Of a stretch of DNA of 64,000 nucleotides, positions 27,202-35,988 are shown in pieces. Position numbers and translations under genes: made by a program. This stretch comes from Roseovarius tolerans (GTDB lineage: Bacteria > Pseudomonadota > Alphaproteobacteria > Rhodobacterales > Rhodobacteraceae): contig NZ_FOBO01000012.1 of assembly GCF_900109855.1 (NCBI RefSeq), forward strand, positions 62,001 through 126,000. Direction: 5' to 3'. Within the stretch, counting starts at the first letter, position 1. Each line of letters begins with the position of its first letter. The notes beneath the pieces are model-generated. The model did not search any database. It saw only the letters and a program-made list of their open reading frames with translations, and was not told where the DNA came from.

Positions 27202-27296
27202 CGGGTCGGCCTCCGGAGATGGGACAATCGTAAAGACTGCGCACACTCTTGAAGCGAAGCCTTGCCAATCCCTGAACCGGGCGTGCGTTGCGTGCC

Positions 27297-28232
27297 CTAG
27301 CCGTGCCGCACGAGGCGGCGGATGAGCGGGGCCATGAACAGCGGCGTGAGATACATCGGCAGTTGGTAGCAACCGATGAACAGCAGCAGCGCCGCGCCGG
27401 TCTCGGGCGGCAGCGCGCCGAGAAAGAGCGCGAGATTGCGGTTGCCCGCGACGATGGCGAGAGCGGCGGCGGCGGGGGCCTCGGGGCCGTTTCGCAGAAG
27501 GAGCAGCGCGCCGATCTGCGCGCCGAAATTGAGCGTGAAGACGGCGGCAAGCGTCAGCCAGAGTTCCGTTGACGGGGCGAGGATCGCAGGCCCCACCGCC
27601 GACATCAGCCCCACGACCACCACGGACATCACCAGCGTGATGGTGCCGTCGACAGCCCCATGCCCTTCGGCGGCGCGCAGCCACGGCACCGCACGGCGCA
27701 GGAGCATGCCCGCGCCCCCCGCCACTGCGATCACCGCCAGCAGGCGCAGCGCGGCCATCGCCACCACCTCGGGTGCGCCGAAGACCGGCAGCACCCAGAA
27801 CACCGGCAGCACCGTCAGCGGCAGGAGCGCCGTGCCCAGCACCAGCTGCCGCAGGGCCGGGGCCGGGTCGCCGCCCGCCATGATGGTGAGGCCCGGACTG
27901 CCCGTGAGCGGGGCGGCGGCCAGCACCAGCACCGCACCGATGCCGATGATCGAGTCCATCGCGCCAAGCACCCAGAGCCCGGCAATCGCGCAAAGCGGCA
28001 GGACCACCTGCAGGATCAGCGTGGCGATCAGGAAGCGTGGCAGGGTGCGCGCGCCGGGAAAGGCCACGACAACATCGACCCGAAGGGTGGCCAGGAACAG
28101 CATCAGCGCGATCAGCGGAAAGATCAGCGGCTCCATCGCGCGGGCAAGGCCGGGGGCGAGGATGCCCACCACAAGCCCGAGCACCAGAACAAGCCGCCCA
28201 TGCCGCGCTAGCGCGTGAAGAGCCGGTATCAC
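27297..28232 (-). CDS. Bile acid:sodium symporter (BASS)-like transporter
   Basis: 311 residues from a GTG at 28232 that overlaps the MarR stop as GTGA. About nine to ten membrane helices are predicted, with the family features APLTGSPGLTIMAGGDPAPAL and AIVAGNRNLALFLGALPP in the two halves. It is a predicted sodium-coupled carrier for an organic anion. The coupling to the MarR gene and the TRAP genes upstream suggests a related substrate; this is inference. Confidence 0.7.
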   Translation of the reverse strand: MIPALHALARHGRLVLVLGLVVGILAPGLARAMEPLIFPLIALMLFLATLRVDVVVAFPGARTLPRFLIATLILQVVLPLCAIAGLWVLGAMDSIIGIGAVLVLAAAPLTGSPGLTIMAGGDPAPALRQLVLGTALLPLTVLPVFWVLPVFGAPEVVAMAALRLLAVIAVAGGAGMLLRRAVPWLRAAEGHGAVDGTITLVMSVVVVGLMSAVGPAILAPSTELWLTLAAVFTLNFGAQIGALLLLRNGPEAPAAAALAIVAGNRNLALFLGALPPETGAALLLFIGCYQLPMYLTPLFMAPLIRRLVRHG

Positions 28233-28756
28233 AGCGCCGCCGCCCCCCGCGCCGCCTGATCGTAGCTGCCCGAGAGCGTGCGCAGGAGACCCGCGAGACG
28301 CGACAGTTCCGCCTTGTCGAGCCCCAGCTGCCGCACCGAGCGGACCAGCAGACGCTCGCGTACGCGGCCGTATAGGGTGCAGTAGTCCTGCCCCGCCCCG
28401 GTGATGCTCACGGTCTTTTCCTTACCCGAGCGTCCGGTGGTGATCAGCCCGTGCCCGGCCAGTTTCTTGACCGCGTAATTCACCAGATGGGTATCCTCGA
28501 TATTCAGCACGAGGCAGATATCGGCGAGGCTCTTGGGGCGTTCGCGGTGATGCACCAGATGCACGATCAACACTTCGAGCGGGGTCAGCCCCGGCATGCC
28601 CGAGGCCGTCATGCAACGCACGATCCAGCGTTGAAAGGCGTTGTTCGCCATGGTCAGGGCAAACTCCATCTCCGACAGTTCCGGCAGGCCGGAATTCGCC
28701 AGATGCGCCGAGGACACGACCGGCCCTAGCGCGCCAGCATCGTCTGAGGGATCCAT
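28229..28756 (-). CDS. MarR-family transcriptional regulator
   Basis: 175 residues from the ATG at 28756 (GGAG 8 nt upstream), overlapping the end of dctM by 31 nt. The winged helix is seen in LTPLEVLIVHLVHH, SLADICLVLNIEDTHLVNYAVKKLAGHGLI and TGRSGKEKTVSITGAG. It is located at the end of the TRAP operon and is a good candidate for its regulator; the operator could be the palindrome upstream of dctP. The ligand is unknown. Confidence 0.82.
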   Translation of the reverse strand: MDPSDDAGALGPVVSSAHLANSGLPELSEMEFALTMANNAFQRWIVRCMTASGMPGLTPLEVLIVHLVHHRERPKSLADICLVLNIEDTHLVNYAVKKLAGHGLITTGRSGKEKTVSITGAGQDYCTLYGRVRERLLVRSVRQLGLDKAELSRLAGLLRTLSGSYDQAARGAAAL

Positions 28757-30030
28757 AGCGCAATCTCCGGGAACAGGGTCAGGATGGCGGTGGCGAGCAC
28801 CAGCAGAAGGAAGAACGGAAAGGCATGGCGCGCGATTTCGAATATGCTGCGCCCGGTGATGGATTGCAGCACGAAGAGGTTGAAGCCGACCGGCGGGGTG
28901 ATCTGGCTCATCTCGACCACCAGCACGAGGAAGATGCCGAACCAGATCGGGTCGATCCCCGCCGCCAGCACCATCGGCAGAATGACGGATGTGGTCAGCA
29001 CGACGATGGAAATCCCGTCGAGGAACATGCCCAGCACTATGAAGAACACCACCAATGCGGCCAAGAGCATGTTGGCCGAATAGCCCTGCTCGCCGATCCA
29101 TGCCGCCAGCGCGCGGGGGATGCCGGTATAACCCATGGCGACGGTCAGAAAGGCCGCGCCCGCAAGGATGAAGGAGATCATGCAGGTGGTGATCGTGGCA
29201 CCGCGCAGCGCGCCCCACGTGCTCTCCCAATTGAGCGAGCCACCCAGGGCCGATAGGATCAGCGCGCCCAGCACGCCGACCACCGCCGCCTCGGTCGGTG
29301 AGGCGAGGCCTGCGTAGATCGAGCCGATGACGGCGATGATCAGCAGGATCGTCGGCCCCAGGAGGATTACCGCGCGCAGCTTGTCCCCGAGCGAGGTGGC
29401 GGGTTCGGCGGCGGGCATCTTGTCGCGATGAGTCAGCGCCCAGAGCATGGTGTAGCCCGAGAAAAGCGACGCCAGCAGCAGCCCCGGGCCGATGCCCGCG
29501 AGGAACAGCCGCGCGATGCTCTGCTCGGTCGCAGCCCCGTAAACGATTAGGATGATCGAGGGCGGGATGAGAAAGCCGAAGGTGCCGGACCCGGCCAGCG
29601 TGCCGATGATCATCCGGTCATCATAGCCGCGCCGGGTGAGTTCGGGCACCGACATGCGCCCGACCGTGGCGGTGGTGGCCGCCGACGAGCCCGAGACGGC
29701 GGCGAAAAGCGCGCAGCCGAAGATGTTGGCATGCAAGAGCCGCCCCGGCAGGCGACCCGTGAGCGGGGCCAGCCCCGAGAACATGTCGGACGACAGGCGC
29801 GAGCGGAACAGGATCTCGCCCATCCAGATGAACATCGGCAGCGCCGTCAGATCCCAGATATTGAGCGCGCCCCAGACCTTGGTGCCGAACACGAGTTCCG
29901 CGGGCGCGGTCGAGGCCAGCATCATCGCTGCCAGCCCCACGGCGATGAGCGCGAAGCCCACCCAGAGGCCGAGTGCCAGACAACCGAACAGGATCACGAC
30001 GAGGATCAGCGACAGAAGTTCAATGCCCAT
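28726..30030 (-). CDS. dctM: TRAP transporter large permease (DctM)
   Basis: 434 residues with about 12 membrane helices and the DctM family motifs: SSAATTATVGRMSVPELTRRGYDD and GTFGFLIPPSIILIVYG in the first half, and the late SQITPPVGFNLFVLQSITG. It forms the main channel of a sodium-driven TRAP importer together with the small permease (11-nt overlap) and the binding protein. The substrate is probably an organic acid that enters the CoA-linked pathway encoded upstream. Confidence 0.93.
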   Translation of the reverse strand: MGIELLSLILVVILFGCLALGLWVGFALIAVGLAAMMLASTAPAELVFGTKVWGALNIWDLTALPMFIWMGEILFRSRLSSDMFSGLAPLTGRLPGRLLHANIFGCALFAAVSGSSAATTATVGRMSVPELTRRGYDDRMIIGTLAGSGTFGFLIPPSIILIVYGAATEQSIARLFLAGIGPGLLLASLFSGYTMLWALTHRDKMPAAEPATSLGDKLRAVILLGPTILLIIAVIGSIYAGLASPTEAAVVGVLGALILSALGGSLNWESTWGALRGATITTCMISFILAGAAFLTVAMGYTGIPRALAAWIGEQGYSANMLLAALVVFFIVLGMFLDGISIVVLTTSVILPMVLAAGIDPIWFGIFLVLVVEMSQITPPVGFNLFVLQSITGRSIFEIARHAFPFFLLLVLATAILTLFPEIALWIPQTMLAR

Positions 30031-30583
30031 CGGTCTTGCCCTGTTTCTCGGCCTCGGCGCGCAGGAAGGCCGGGGTCTGCCCGCGCAGCACGGCGAGCGC
30101 CTCGTCCAGAAGCGCGATCCAGAAGATCACGAGGCCTAGCACCATCACACCCTGCGGTATCCAGAGCGGGAATTTCGCCATCCCGAAGGAGACCGCGTTG
30201 AACGTCCAGGAATCCCAGGCCTGAACCCCGGTGCTGTAGAGCGCGAAACTGCCCAGCCCGAGGGCAAGGACCAGCACCAGCCCGGCCAGAGCACGGCGCA
30301 ATCCGGGCGGGACAGATTGCGTCAGCATTGTCACCCGCACATGGCCCGCGGCGCGCAGCGTGCCCGCGAGGGCCAGGAACACGGCACCCACGAAAAGGAA
30401 CCCGCCGAACTCTGACAGCGACGTGATGGCGATGCCGACGGGGTCCTGCCCGATGGCCAGCATGGCCTTGTCGATGACGCGGCCCATCACCTGCACCAGC
30501 ACCAGCACGGCAATCGCCACCAGTGCCAATGCGGCCAGAACGAAGCCCGCATCGTAAAGACGGTCGAGCAGCCTGCGGATCAT
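30020..30583 (-). CDS. dctQ: TRAP transporter small permease (DctQ)
   Basis: 187 residues with four membrane helices (about 12-33, 48-70, 87-110 and 130-152), standard for DctQ. The segment ISLSEFGGFLFVGAVFLALAG-like region and RVTMLTQ fit the family. It bridges the binding protein and large permease. The 70-nt gap behind dctP holds a strong hairpin (separate entry). Confidence 0.88.
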   Translation of the reverse strand: MIRRLLDRLYDAGFVLAALALVAIAVLVLVQVMGRVIDKAMLAIGQDPVGIAITSLSEFGGFLFVGAVFLALAGTLRAAGHVRVTMLTQSVPPGLRRALAGLVLVLALGLGSFALYSTGVQAWDSWTFNAVSFGMAKFPLWIPQGVMVLGLVIFWIALLDEALAVLRGQTPAFLRAEAEKQGKTDGH

Positions 30584-30612
30584 GCGCGGCCCCCTTTCTG
30601 TCAGAGGAGAGA

Positions 30613-30633
30613 CGCGGGGCGTTTCACCCCGCG
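30613..30633 (-). terminator. Intercistronic hairpin between dctP and dctQ
   Basis: CGCGGGG and CCCCGCG pair perfectly around a 7-nt loop. There is no T-run. It probably stabilises the dctP message or partly attenuates read-through, giving more binding protein than permease. Confidence 0.5.
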
Positions 30634-30653
30634 CCGGTCAGGATCAGCCAGGA

Positions 30654-31628
30654 TCAGCGCGCGTTATAGCCCGACAGGATCGCAGCCCCCTCGTCACCGG
30701 CCTGAGCCTGCCATTCCTTGGTCATGGTCTCGCCGATCTCGCGCAGTTCGCGGGCCAATGTCTCGGAGGGCTGCGAGACCTGCATGCCGTTCTCCTTGAG
30801 GGCGGCGATCTTTTCCTCGGTCTCGGCCATCGACATTTCCCAGCCGCGCAGTTCCGCCTCGGCCGAAGCCTCGATCAGCGACTGCTGCTGATCGGCGCTC
30901 AATGCCTCGAACGCGCGGGTGTTGACGAAGACCATGTTCTTGGGCAGCCAGGCCTGCGTGTCGATATAATGGCTTACGAAATCCCAGGCCTGCGAAGAGA
31001 CACCGGTGGAGGGCGAGGTGATCATCGCCTCGACCCGCGAGGTGGAAAAGGCGGTGGGGATATCGCCCGCCTCGACCGTGGTCGGCACAGCGCCCATCAG
31101 CTGCGCCAGACGCTCGGTCGCGGTGTTGTAGGCGCGAAAGCTGACGCCCTGCATTTCCGAGATCGAGTCGATTTCCTCGGTCAGGTAGAGGCTTTGGCCC
31201 GGCCACGGCACGGCAAAGAGCAGCGTCAGCCCCTGATCGGCCAGCTTGGCCGCGATCTGATTGCGCGAGGCGGCCCAGAGTTTCGAGGCATCCTCATAGC
31301 TTGCCGCGAGGAACGGCACCGAATCGACGCCGAAGACCGCGTCTTCGTTGGCCAGCTGTGACATCAGGATCTCGCCGATAGGCGCAAGGCCCCGGCGCAC
31401 CGAGTCGCGGATTTCCGGATGGGCATAGAGCGAGCCCGCCGAATGCACGGTGATGGTCAACTCGCCCTCGGTCGCGCTTGCGACATCATCGGCGAATTGC
31501 ATGATATTCTGGGTGTGAAACACCGAATCGCCATATGGTGTCGGCATGTCCCATGCGGTCTGTGCCTGCGCGGCCCCAAAGCTCATGGCGAAGGCCGTCG
31601 ACAGGGCCAGTGTGTTGAAATGTTTCAT
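30654..31628 (-). CDS. dctP: TRAP transporter substrate-binding protein (DctP)
   Basis: 324 residues with a Sec signal peptide (about 1-22, ending GAAQAQT). The DctP fold is supported by the family-typical NIMQFADDVASATEGELTITVHSAGSLYAHPEI-like N-terminal part, FRAYNTATERLAQLMGAVPT (conserved ligand-binding arginine region) and YHIDTQAWLPK-like motif (YIDTQAWLPKNMVFV). It is the periplasmic, ligand-binding part of the TRAP system. It is the first gene of the operon and has a strong AGGGAGA site. Its ligand is not readable. Confidence 0.92.
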   Translation of the reverse strand: MKHFNTLALSTAFAMSFGAAQAQTAWDMPTPYGDSVFHTQNIMQFADDVASATEGELTITVHSAGSLYAHPEIRDSVRRGLAPIGEILMSQLANEDAVFGVDSVPFLAASYEDASKLWAASRNQIAAKLADQGLTLLFAVPWPGQSLYLTEEIDSISEMQGVSFRAYNTATERLAQLMGAVPTTVEAGDIPTAFSTSRVEAMITSPSTGVSSQAWDFVSHYIDTQAWLPKNMVFVNTRAFEALSADQQQSLIEASAEAELRGWEMSMAETEEKIAALKENGMQVSQPSETLARELREIGETMTKEWQAQAGDEGAAILSGYNAR

Positions 31629-31705
31629 GGTCGTCTCCCTGGGTTCTGTTTTGAATTGGTGCCGGGTGTTGTCCCGGTTCTGAGGAAAGCCTGACCGGTC
31701 ACTTG

Positions 31706-31723
31706 CAATTTGTCAACAAATTG
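31706..31723. promoter_or_regulatory. Operator-like palindrome and -35 box for the TRAP operon
   Basis: CAATTTGT and ACAAATTG form a perfect inverted repeat with a 2-nt centre, about 78 nt upstream of dctP. The core TTGTCAACAA fits GntR- and MarR-type operators. The minus-strand TTGACA (31716-31711), a perfect -35 box, lies within it, so bound regulator would block the promoter. Confidence 0.55.
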
Positions 31724-31869
31724 TCATTGTGGCGCGGCAAGTTCAGCCCAACACGCGGAATCTCCGGGATTTCTGGACCGGGTGGATTGCGCACTCCTCT
31801 CGTCTCATCAGCCCGGTGGCCGGGCGCGGCCGTAATCACGCCCACGGCAGGCGGCTTCCGCGCGGGCTG

Positions 31870-31962
31870 GACAAGACCTTTGCAAAGGCCTTGTCACGCG
31901 CTTTGCAAAGCGCGTGAAAGCGGCGTCGACGCCGCTTTGGAAGCCGTTTGCAAACGGCTTCC
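31870..31962. repeat. Array of four back-to-back palindromes
   Basis: Four adjoining palindromes without spacers: A 31870-31895 (one mismatched pair, core CCTTTGCAAAGG), B 31894-31917 (perfect, core CGCGCTTTGCAAAGCGCG), C 31917-31938 (perfect, core GCGGCGTCGACGCCGC) and D 31939-31962 (perfect, core AGCCGTTTGCAAACGGCT). They start 9 nt past the stop of the minus-strand hydratase gene. Read in that direction the order is D, C, B, A. A related set in the same order follows tupA. They probably act as a composite transcript end; they are not a CRISPR. Between here and dctP (31629-31869) no gene is seen. Confidence 0.85.
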
Positions 31963-31971
31963 CGCCCCGCC

Positions 31972-32793
31972 TCAGCGATGGGCGGTGGCGGCCATCGTGG
32001 CGACGCCATCGGTTTCGCGGCGCACCCGCAGGCTCAGCCCCTCGTCGCTCTCGCGCGCCTCGATCGCCACCGGCACGTTGCAGATCAGCGGCGAGAGGCC
32101 GCGATAGGTGAACCGTGCGGGCAGGTGCCCCATAAGATGCGTGGCGAGGTTCATCATCCACACCGCCTGCATCGGGCCATGCACGACAAGGCCCTCATAC
32201 CCTTCGACACCGGTCGCATAGGGGTGATCGTAATGGATGCGGTGGCCATTGAAGGTGAGCGCCGAAAAGCGAAAGAGCATCGTCGGGTCGGGGGTGATGT
32301 GCCACGCCGTGGACCCCGGCCAGTCCTCGGCGCGCTCAGACGCGCGGGCCTCGCCGGGCTTGGGGTCTTCGCGGTAGACGATGTCCTGACGTTCGGATAT
32401 CCGCGCCTCGCCGGAGACCTTGTAGCTATGGCGCTGCGTGACGAAGCCCAGCTTGCCGCTGCGCCCCTCCTTGAACGCGACGTCCTCGATCAGCGTCTCG
32501 CGTTTCACCAGATCGCCGGGCGCGAAAGGCGCGTGAAACTCCAGTTCGCCCCCCGCCCACATCCGGCGCGGCAGGGGCAGCGCGGGCAGGAAGAGGCCGG
32601 TTTTCGGGTGGCAATCGCGGCCCAGCTTGTCCGGTGCCACCGCATCCGGCACAAGGCACCAATGGAGGCCCACCGGCACCTCGGCTTCGGCCAGATATCC
32701 CGCCAGCGTCGCGCGATATTGCGTGATCAGACGCTCCGACATCGGCTCTGACCGCGCGTAGCCCCAGCCGATCCAGTCGTTGTACTCGCTCAT
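31972..32793 (-). CDS. MaoC/HotDog-type acyl-CoA hydratase, mesaconyl-C4-CoA hydratase-like
   Basis: 273 residues of the two-domain FAS1-like dehydratase/HTD2 type. The N-terminal hot-dog region has LPLPRRMWAGGELEFHAPFAPGD; the C-terminal half carries the catalytic hydratase-2 motif RFSALTFNGHRIHYDHPYA followed by VHGPMQAVWM. Close families include mesaconyl-C4-CoA hydratase and fungal HTD2. The start is one nt from the acyl-CoA dehydrogenase stop, so the two enzymes are likely consecutive steps: dehydrogenation then hydration of a CoA ester. The exact substrate is inferred only. Confidence 0.8.
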   Translation of the reverse strand: MSEYNDWIGWGYARSEPMSERLITQYRATLAGYLAEAEVPVGLHWCLVPDAVAPDKLGRDCHPKTGLFLPALPLPRRMWAGGELEFHAPFAPGDLVKRETLIEDVAFKEGRSGKLGFVTQRHSYKVSGEARISERQDIVYREDPKPGEARASERAEDWPGSTAWHITPDPTMLFRFSALTFNGHRIHYDHPYATGVEGYEGLVVHGPMQAVWMMNLATHLMGHLPARFTYRGLSPLICNVPVAIEARESDEGLSLRVRRETDGVATMAATAHR

Positions 32794-32794
32794 C

Positions 32795-33979
32795 TCACAC
32801 CCCCCGTCCCGACCCGTAGGATTTGGGCAGATCCAGCACCTGCTCCGCGATGTAGCACAGGATCAGGTTGGTCGAGATCGGCGCGATCTGGTAGAGCCGC
32901 GCCTCGCGCCACTTGCGCTCCACGTCGTATTCCTCGGCAAAGGCAAAGCCGCCATGGGTCTGCATGCAGGCCTCGCCGGCCTCCCAGCTGGCCTCGGAGG
33001 CCAAGAGCTTGGCGGCATTGGCCTCGACGCCGGGGTTGTCGCCTGCGTCATACATCGCCGCCGCGCGGTAGACGATGGCTTCGGCCGCCATCAGATGCGC
33101 CTGCGCGCGGGCCAGCGGAAACTGAACGCCCTGATTGGCGCCGATCGCCTCGCCGAACACCGCGCGGTCCCGGGCATAGTCCGACCCGGTTTTCAGGAAC
33201 CACTTGGCGTCACCGATGCATTCGGCGGCAATCAGGATACGCTCGGAATTCATGCCGGAGAGGATATACCGAAAGCCCTTGCCCTCCTCGCCGATCAGGC
33301 TGTCCGCCGGGATGCGCAGGTTGTCGAAAAACACCTCGGTCGTGGCGTGGTTGATCATCGTGCGGATCGGGCGGATTTCCACGCCTCGGCCCACCTTGTC
33401 GCGCAGATCGACGAGGAAGACCGAGAGGCCATCGGTTTTCGATTTGGCCTGATCGCGCGGGGTTGTGCGTGCCAGCAGGATCATCAGGTCGGAATGCTCG
33501 ATCCGCGAGGTCCAGATCTTCTGGCCGTTGATTACATACTCATCGCCGTCGCGCCGCGCCGTGGTCTTGAGCGCGAGCGTATCGGTGCCACTTGTCGGTT
33601 CGGTCACGCCGAACGCCTGCAGCCGCAGCGTGCCGTCAGCAATGCCCGGCAGATAGGCGGCCTTTTGCGCCTCGGACCCGTGCCGCAGGAGCGTGCCCAT
33701 CGTATACATCTGCGCGTGACAGGCGGCCGCATTACAGCCGGAGCGGTGGATTTCCTCCAGGATCACCGAGGCCGCCGTCAGGTTCAGCCCCGATCCGCCA
33801 TACTCCTCGGGGATCATCGCCGCGAGATAGCCCTCGCGGATAAGCGCGTCGACGAATTCCTTGGGATAGGCGCGGCGCGCATCCAGATCGCGCCAGTAGT
33901 GGCCCGGAAACGCGGCGCAGACCTGCGCCACCCCGTCGCGAATATCGGCATGTTCCGCCGTCGGATCAAAAGACGTCAT
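32795..33979 (-). CDS. Acyl-CoA dehydrogenase family protein
   Basis: 394 residues with the three-domain ACAD layout: an N-terminal helical domain, the FAD-binding signature LQAFGVTEPTSGTDTLALKTTA (about 133-154) followed by INGQKIWTSRIEHSD, and the C-terminal helical domain with the likely catalytic-glutamate segment QTHGGFAFAEEYDVERKWREARLYQI. It removes hydrogens from an acyl-CoA and passes electrons to ETF. It is the first gene of a two-gene unit with the hydratase and diverges from the CoA-transferase gene (132 nt between starts). Confidence 0.9.
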   Translation of the reverse strand: MTSFDPTAEHADIRDGVAQVCAAFPGHYWRDLDARRAYPKEFVDALIREGYLAAMIPEEYGGSGLNLTAASVILEEIHRSGCNAAACHAQMYTMGTLLRHGSEAQKAAYLPGIADGTLRLQAFGVTEPTSGTDTLALKTTARRDGDEYVINGQKIWTSRIEHSDLMILLARTTPRDQAKSKTDGLSVFLVDLRDKVGRGVEIRPIRTMINHATTEVFFDNLRIPADSLIGEEGKGFRYILSGMNSERILIAAECIGDAKWFLKTGSDYARDRAVFGEAIGANQGVQFPLARAQAHLMAAEAIVYRAAAMYDAGDNPGVEANAAKLLASEASWEAGEACMQTHGGFAFAEEYDVERKWREARLYQIAPISTNLILCYIAEQVLDLPKSYGSGRGV

Positions 33980-34111
33980 TCCAGCCCCTTCGTTTTCTTG
34001 CCGCCCCTGATTGGCAGGTTTTGACGGGTAATGGAATATTCACAACGGGGTTTTCCATTCCGCCCGCCCTGGGGCATGGTGCGCCCGACCCGATCCATCA
34101 AGGAGGCCCCC

Positions 34112-35239
34112 ATGCGCACCGACCTTTCCGGTCTTCTCGTCGTCTCGCTCGAACAGGCGGTCGCCGCCCCCTATGCGTCCTCCCGTCTCGCCGAGGCGGG
34201 GGCGCGGGTGATCAAGGTGGAGCGCCCCGAGGGCGATTTCGCGCGCGGCTATGACAGCATTGTGCATGGCGAGAGCGCCTATTTCGTCTGGCTCAACCGG
34301 GGCAAGGAATCGGTCTGTCTCGACCTGCGGCAGGAGGCCGACCGCGCGCTGATGGAGCGGATGCTGGCCCGCGCGGATATCTTCATCCAGAACCTCGCGC
34401 CGGGGGCCATCGACCGGCTGGGATTCGCCCCCGACCGGCTGCGCGCCGAGTATCCGCGCCTCATTACCGTGTCGATCTCGGGCTATGGCGAAGAGGGGCC
34501 ACTCGCGGATCTCAAGGCCTATGACCTGCTGGTGCAGGCCGAAACCGGCCTGTCGTCGATCACCGGCAACGCGGCGGGCCCGGCGCGCACCGGCGTGTCG
34601 GTTTGCGACATTTCGGCGGGGATGACCGCCTATCAGGCGGTGCTGGAGGCGCTGATCGGGCGCGCCACCACCGGCGCGGGGCGGCATATCGCGGTGTCGC
34701 TCTTTCATGCGCTCAGCGACTGGATGAACGTTCCTTTCCTGCAATACGCCTATGGCGGCAAGGTGCCGCCGCGTGCGGGGCTGAACCATCCCACCATCGC
34801 ACCTTATGGTGTCTACGAGGGCAGCGATGGCAAATCGGTGCTGATCTCGATCCAGAACGAACGGGAATGGGCCATGTTCTGCGAAACGATCCTCGGGGAT
34901 GCGGCACTTGCCCGCGATCCGCGCTTTGACAGCAATTCGAACCGCGTCGCCAATCGCGCCGCCCTCGATGCGGTGCTGCGTCCAGTCTTTGCCGGTGTGA
35001 CCCGCGACGCGATGGCCGACCGCCTGCGCGCCGCGCGCATCGCCTATGGCCGGGTGAGCGAGATGGAGGACGTGGTGAGCCACCCGCAGAACCGCTATGT
35101 CACCGCCGAGACGCCAAGCGGCCCGGTGCGGATGCTGGCCCCCGGCGCGCTGATCGACAACACCCCGGCCACGCCCGGCGCCGTACCCGGTCTGGGCGCG
35201 CATACGGGCGCGCTGCGCGACGAATTCGGAGAGGCGTGA
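34112..35239 (+). CDS. CaiB/BaiF family (class III) CoA-transferase
   Basis: 375 residues from the ATG at 34112, decided by AAGGAGG 5 nt upstream. Family features: LEQAVAAPYASSRLAEAGARVIKVERPEGDFAR-type N-terminus, LNRGKESVCLDLRQ, the ADIFIQNLAPGAIDRLG motif and the conserved aspartate in AYDLLVQAETGL (catalytic D near 151). It moves CoA between acids. It is divergent from the dehydrogenase/hydratase pair and may activate the acid that they process. Confidence 0.88.
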   Translation: MRTDLSGLLVVSLEQAVAAPYASSRLAEAGARVIKVERPEGDFARGYDSIVHGESAYFVWLNRGKESVCLDLRQEADRALMERMLARADIFIQNLAPGAIDRLGFAPDRLRAEYPRLITVSISGYGEEGPLADLKAYDLLVQAETGLSSITGNAAGPARTGVSVCDISAGMTAYQAVLEALIGRATTGAGRHIAVSLFHALSDWMNVPFLQYAYGGKVPPRAGLNHPTIAPYGVYEGSDGKSVLISIQNEREWAMFCETILGDAALARDPRFDSNSNRVANRAALDAVLRPVFAGVTRDAMADRLRAARIAYGRVSEMEDVVSHPQNRYVTAETPSGPVRMLAPGALIDNTPATPGAVPGLGAHTGALRDEFGEA

Positions 35240-35243
35240 GGCG

Positions 35244-35915
35244 ATGGACACAGGCGAGCGGATCACGACGATCCTGAAGGAGACCGGCGCGCGCGACGTG
35301 CTCGATATCGGCTGTGGGCGAGGCGCGCTTGCCCGGCGTCTGGTCGGCGAGGGCCTTGCCGTGACGGGCATCGACCCGGCACCCGACGCCATCGCGGCGA
35401 CGCAAGAGAGCGTGCCCGAGGCGCAGTTCTCGGTTGCCGGGGCCGAAGACCTGCCGTTTGATCCGGGCCGTTTCGATGCCTGCGTGTTTCTCAATTCCCT
35501 GCATCACGTGCCTGTGCCCCTGATGGGGCGGGCGTTGCACGAGGCGCTGCGGGTCTTGCGCCCCGGCGGAGAGGTGATCGTGGTGGAGCCGCTGGCCGAG
35601 GGGCCATTCTTCGAGGTGATGCGCCCGGTGGAGGACGAGACCGACATTCGCCGCGCCGCCATGGCCGCGATTGATGCGCTCTGTTCGGCGGGGGATGCGA
35701 CCGGACCGGCCCCGGTGACATGGTCGCGGCCCACGCCGGTCGCCGACACCGAAGCGTTCATCGACACCCTCGCGCGCGTCGACCCCGCCCGCCGTGCGGT
35801 GGCCGAGGCGCAGCGCGAGAGGCTTGCCGATCTCTTGGCACGCCACGCGACGGACGGCGCCGAAGGCCCTGAACTGCACCAACCCCTGCGCCTCTGGCGA
35901 TTGCGGCCCGTCTGA
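35244..35915 (+). CDS. Class I SAM-dependent methyltransferase
   Basis: 223 residues. Motif I is DVLDIGCGRGALARRL (about 19-34), followed by an acidic strand end (GIDPAP), post-I AEDLPFDPGRFDACVFLNSLHH, and RVLRPGGEVIVVEPL. This is the Methyltransf_11 layout. It starts 4 nt behind the CoA-transferase and is probably co-transcribed. The methyl acceptor is unknown. Confidence 0.82.
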   Translation: MDTGERITTILKETGARDVLDIGCGRGALARRLVGEGLAVTGIDPAPDAIAATQESVPEAQFSVAGAEDLPFDPGRFDACVFLNSLHHVPVPLMGRALHEALRVLRPGGEVIVVEPLAEGPFFEVMRPVEDETDIRRAAMAAIDALCSAGDATGPAPVTWSRPTPVADTEAFIDTLARVDPARRAVAEAQRERLADLLARHATDGAEGPELHQPLRLWRLRPV

Positions 35916-35988
35916 CCACCTCGACAAATTGGCTCTGGATTGATATGTCTTTTTGTGCTTTTTTTCCCGGCAAGGAGAGAAAACGCAC

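Noticed and set aside
28229..29230. A long MarR-containing frame of 333 codons.
   Set aside because: The N-terminal 158 codons lie inside dctM in another frame; the ATG at 28756 with GGAG gives a normal MarR length.
31870..31962. CRISPR array or tandem direct repeat.
   Set aside because: Units are different self-complementary palindromes without spacers of uniform length and without cas genes.
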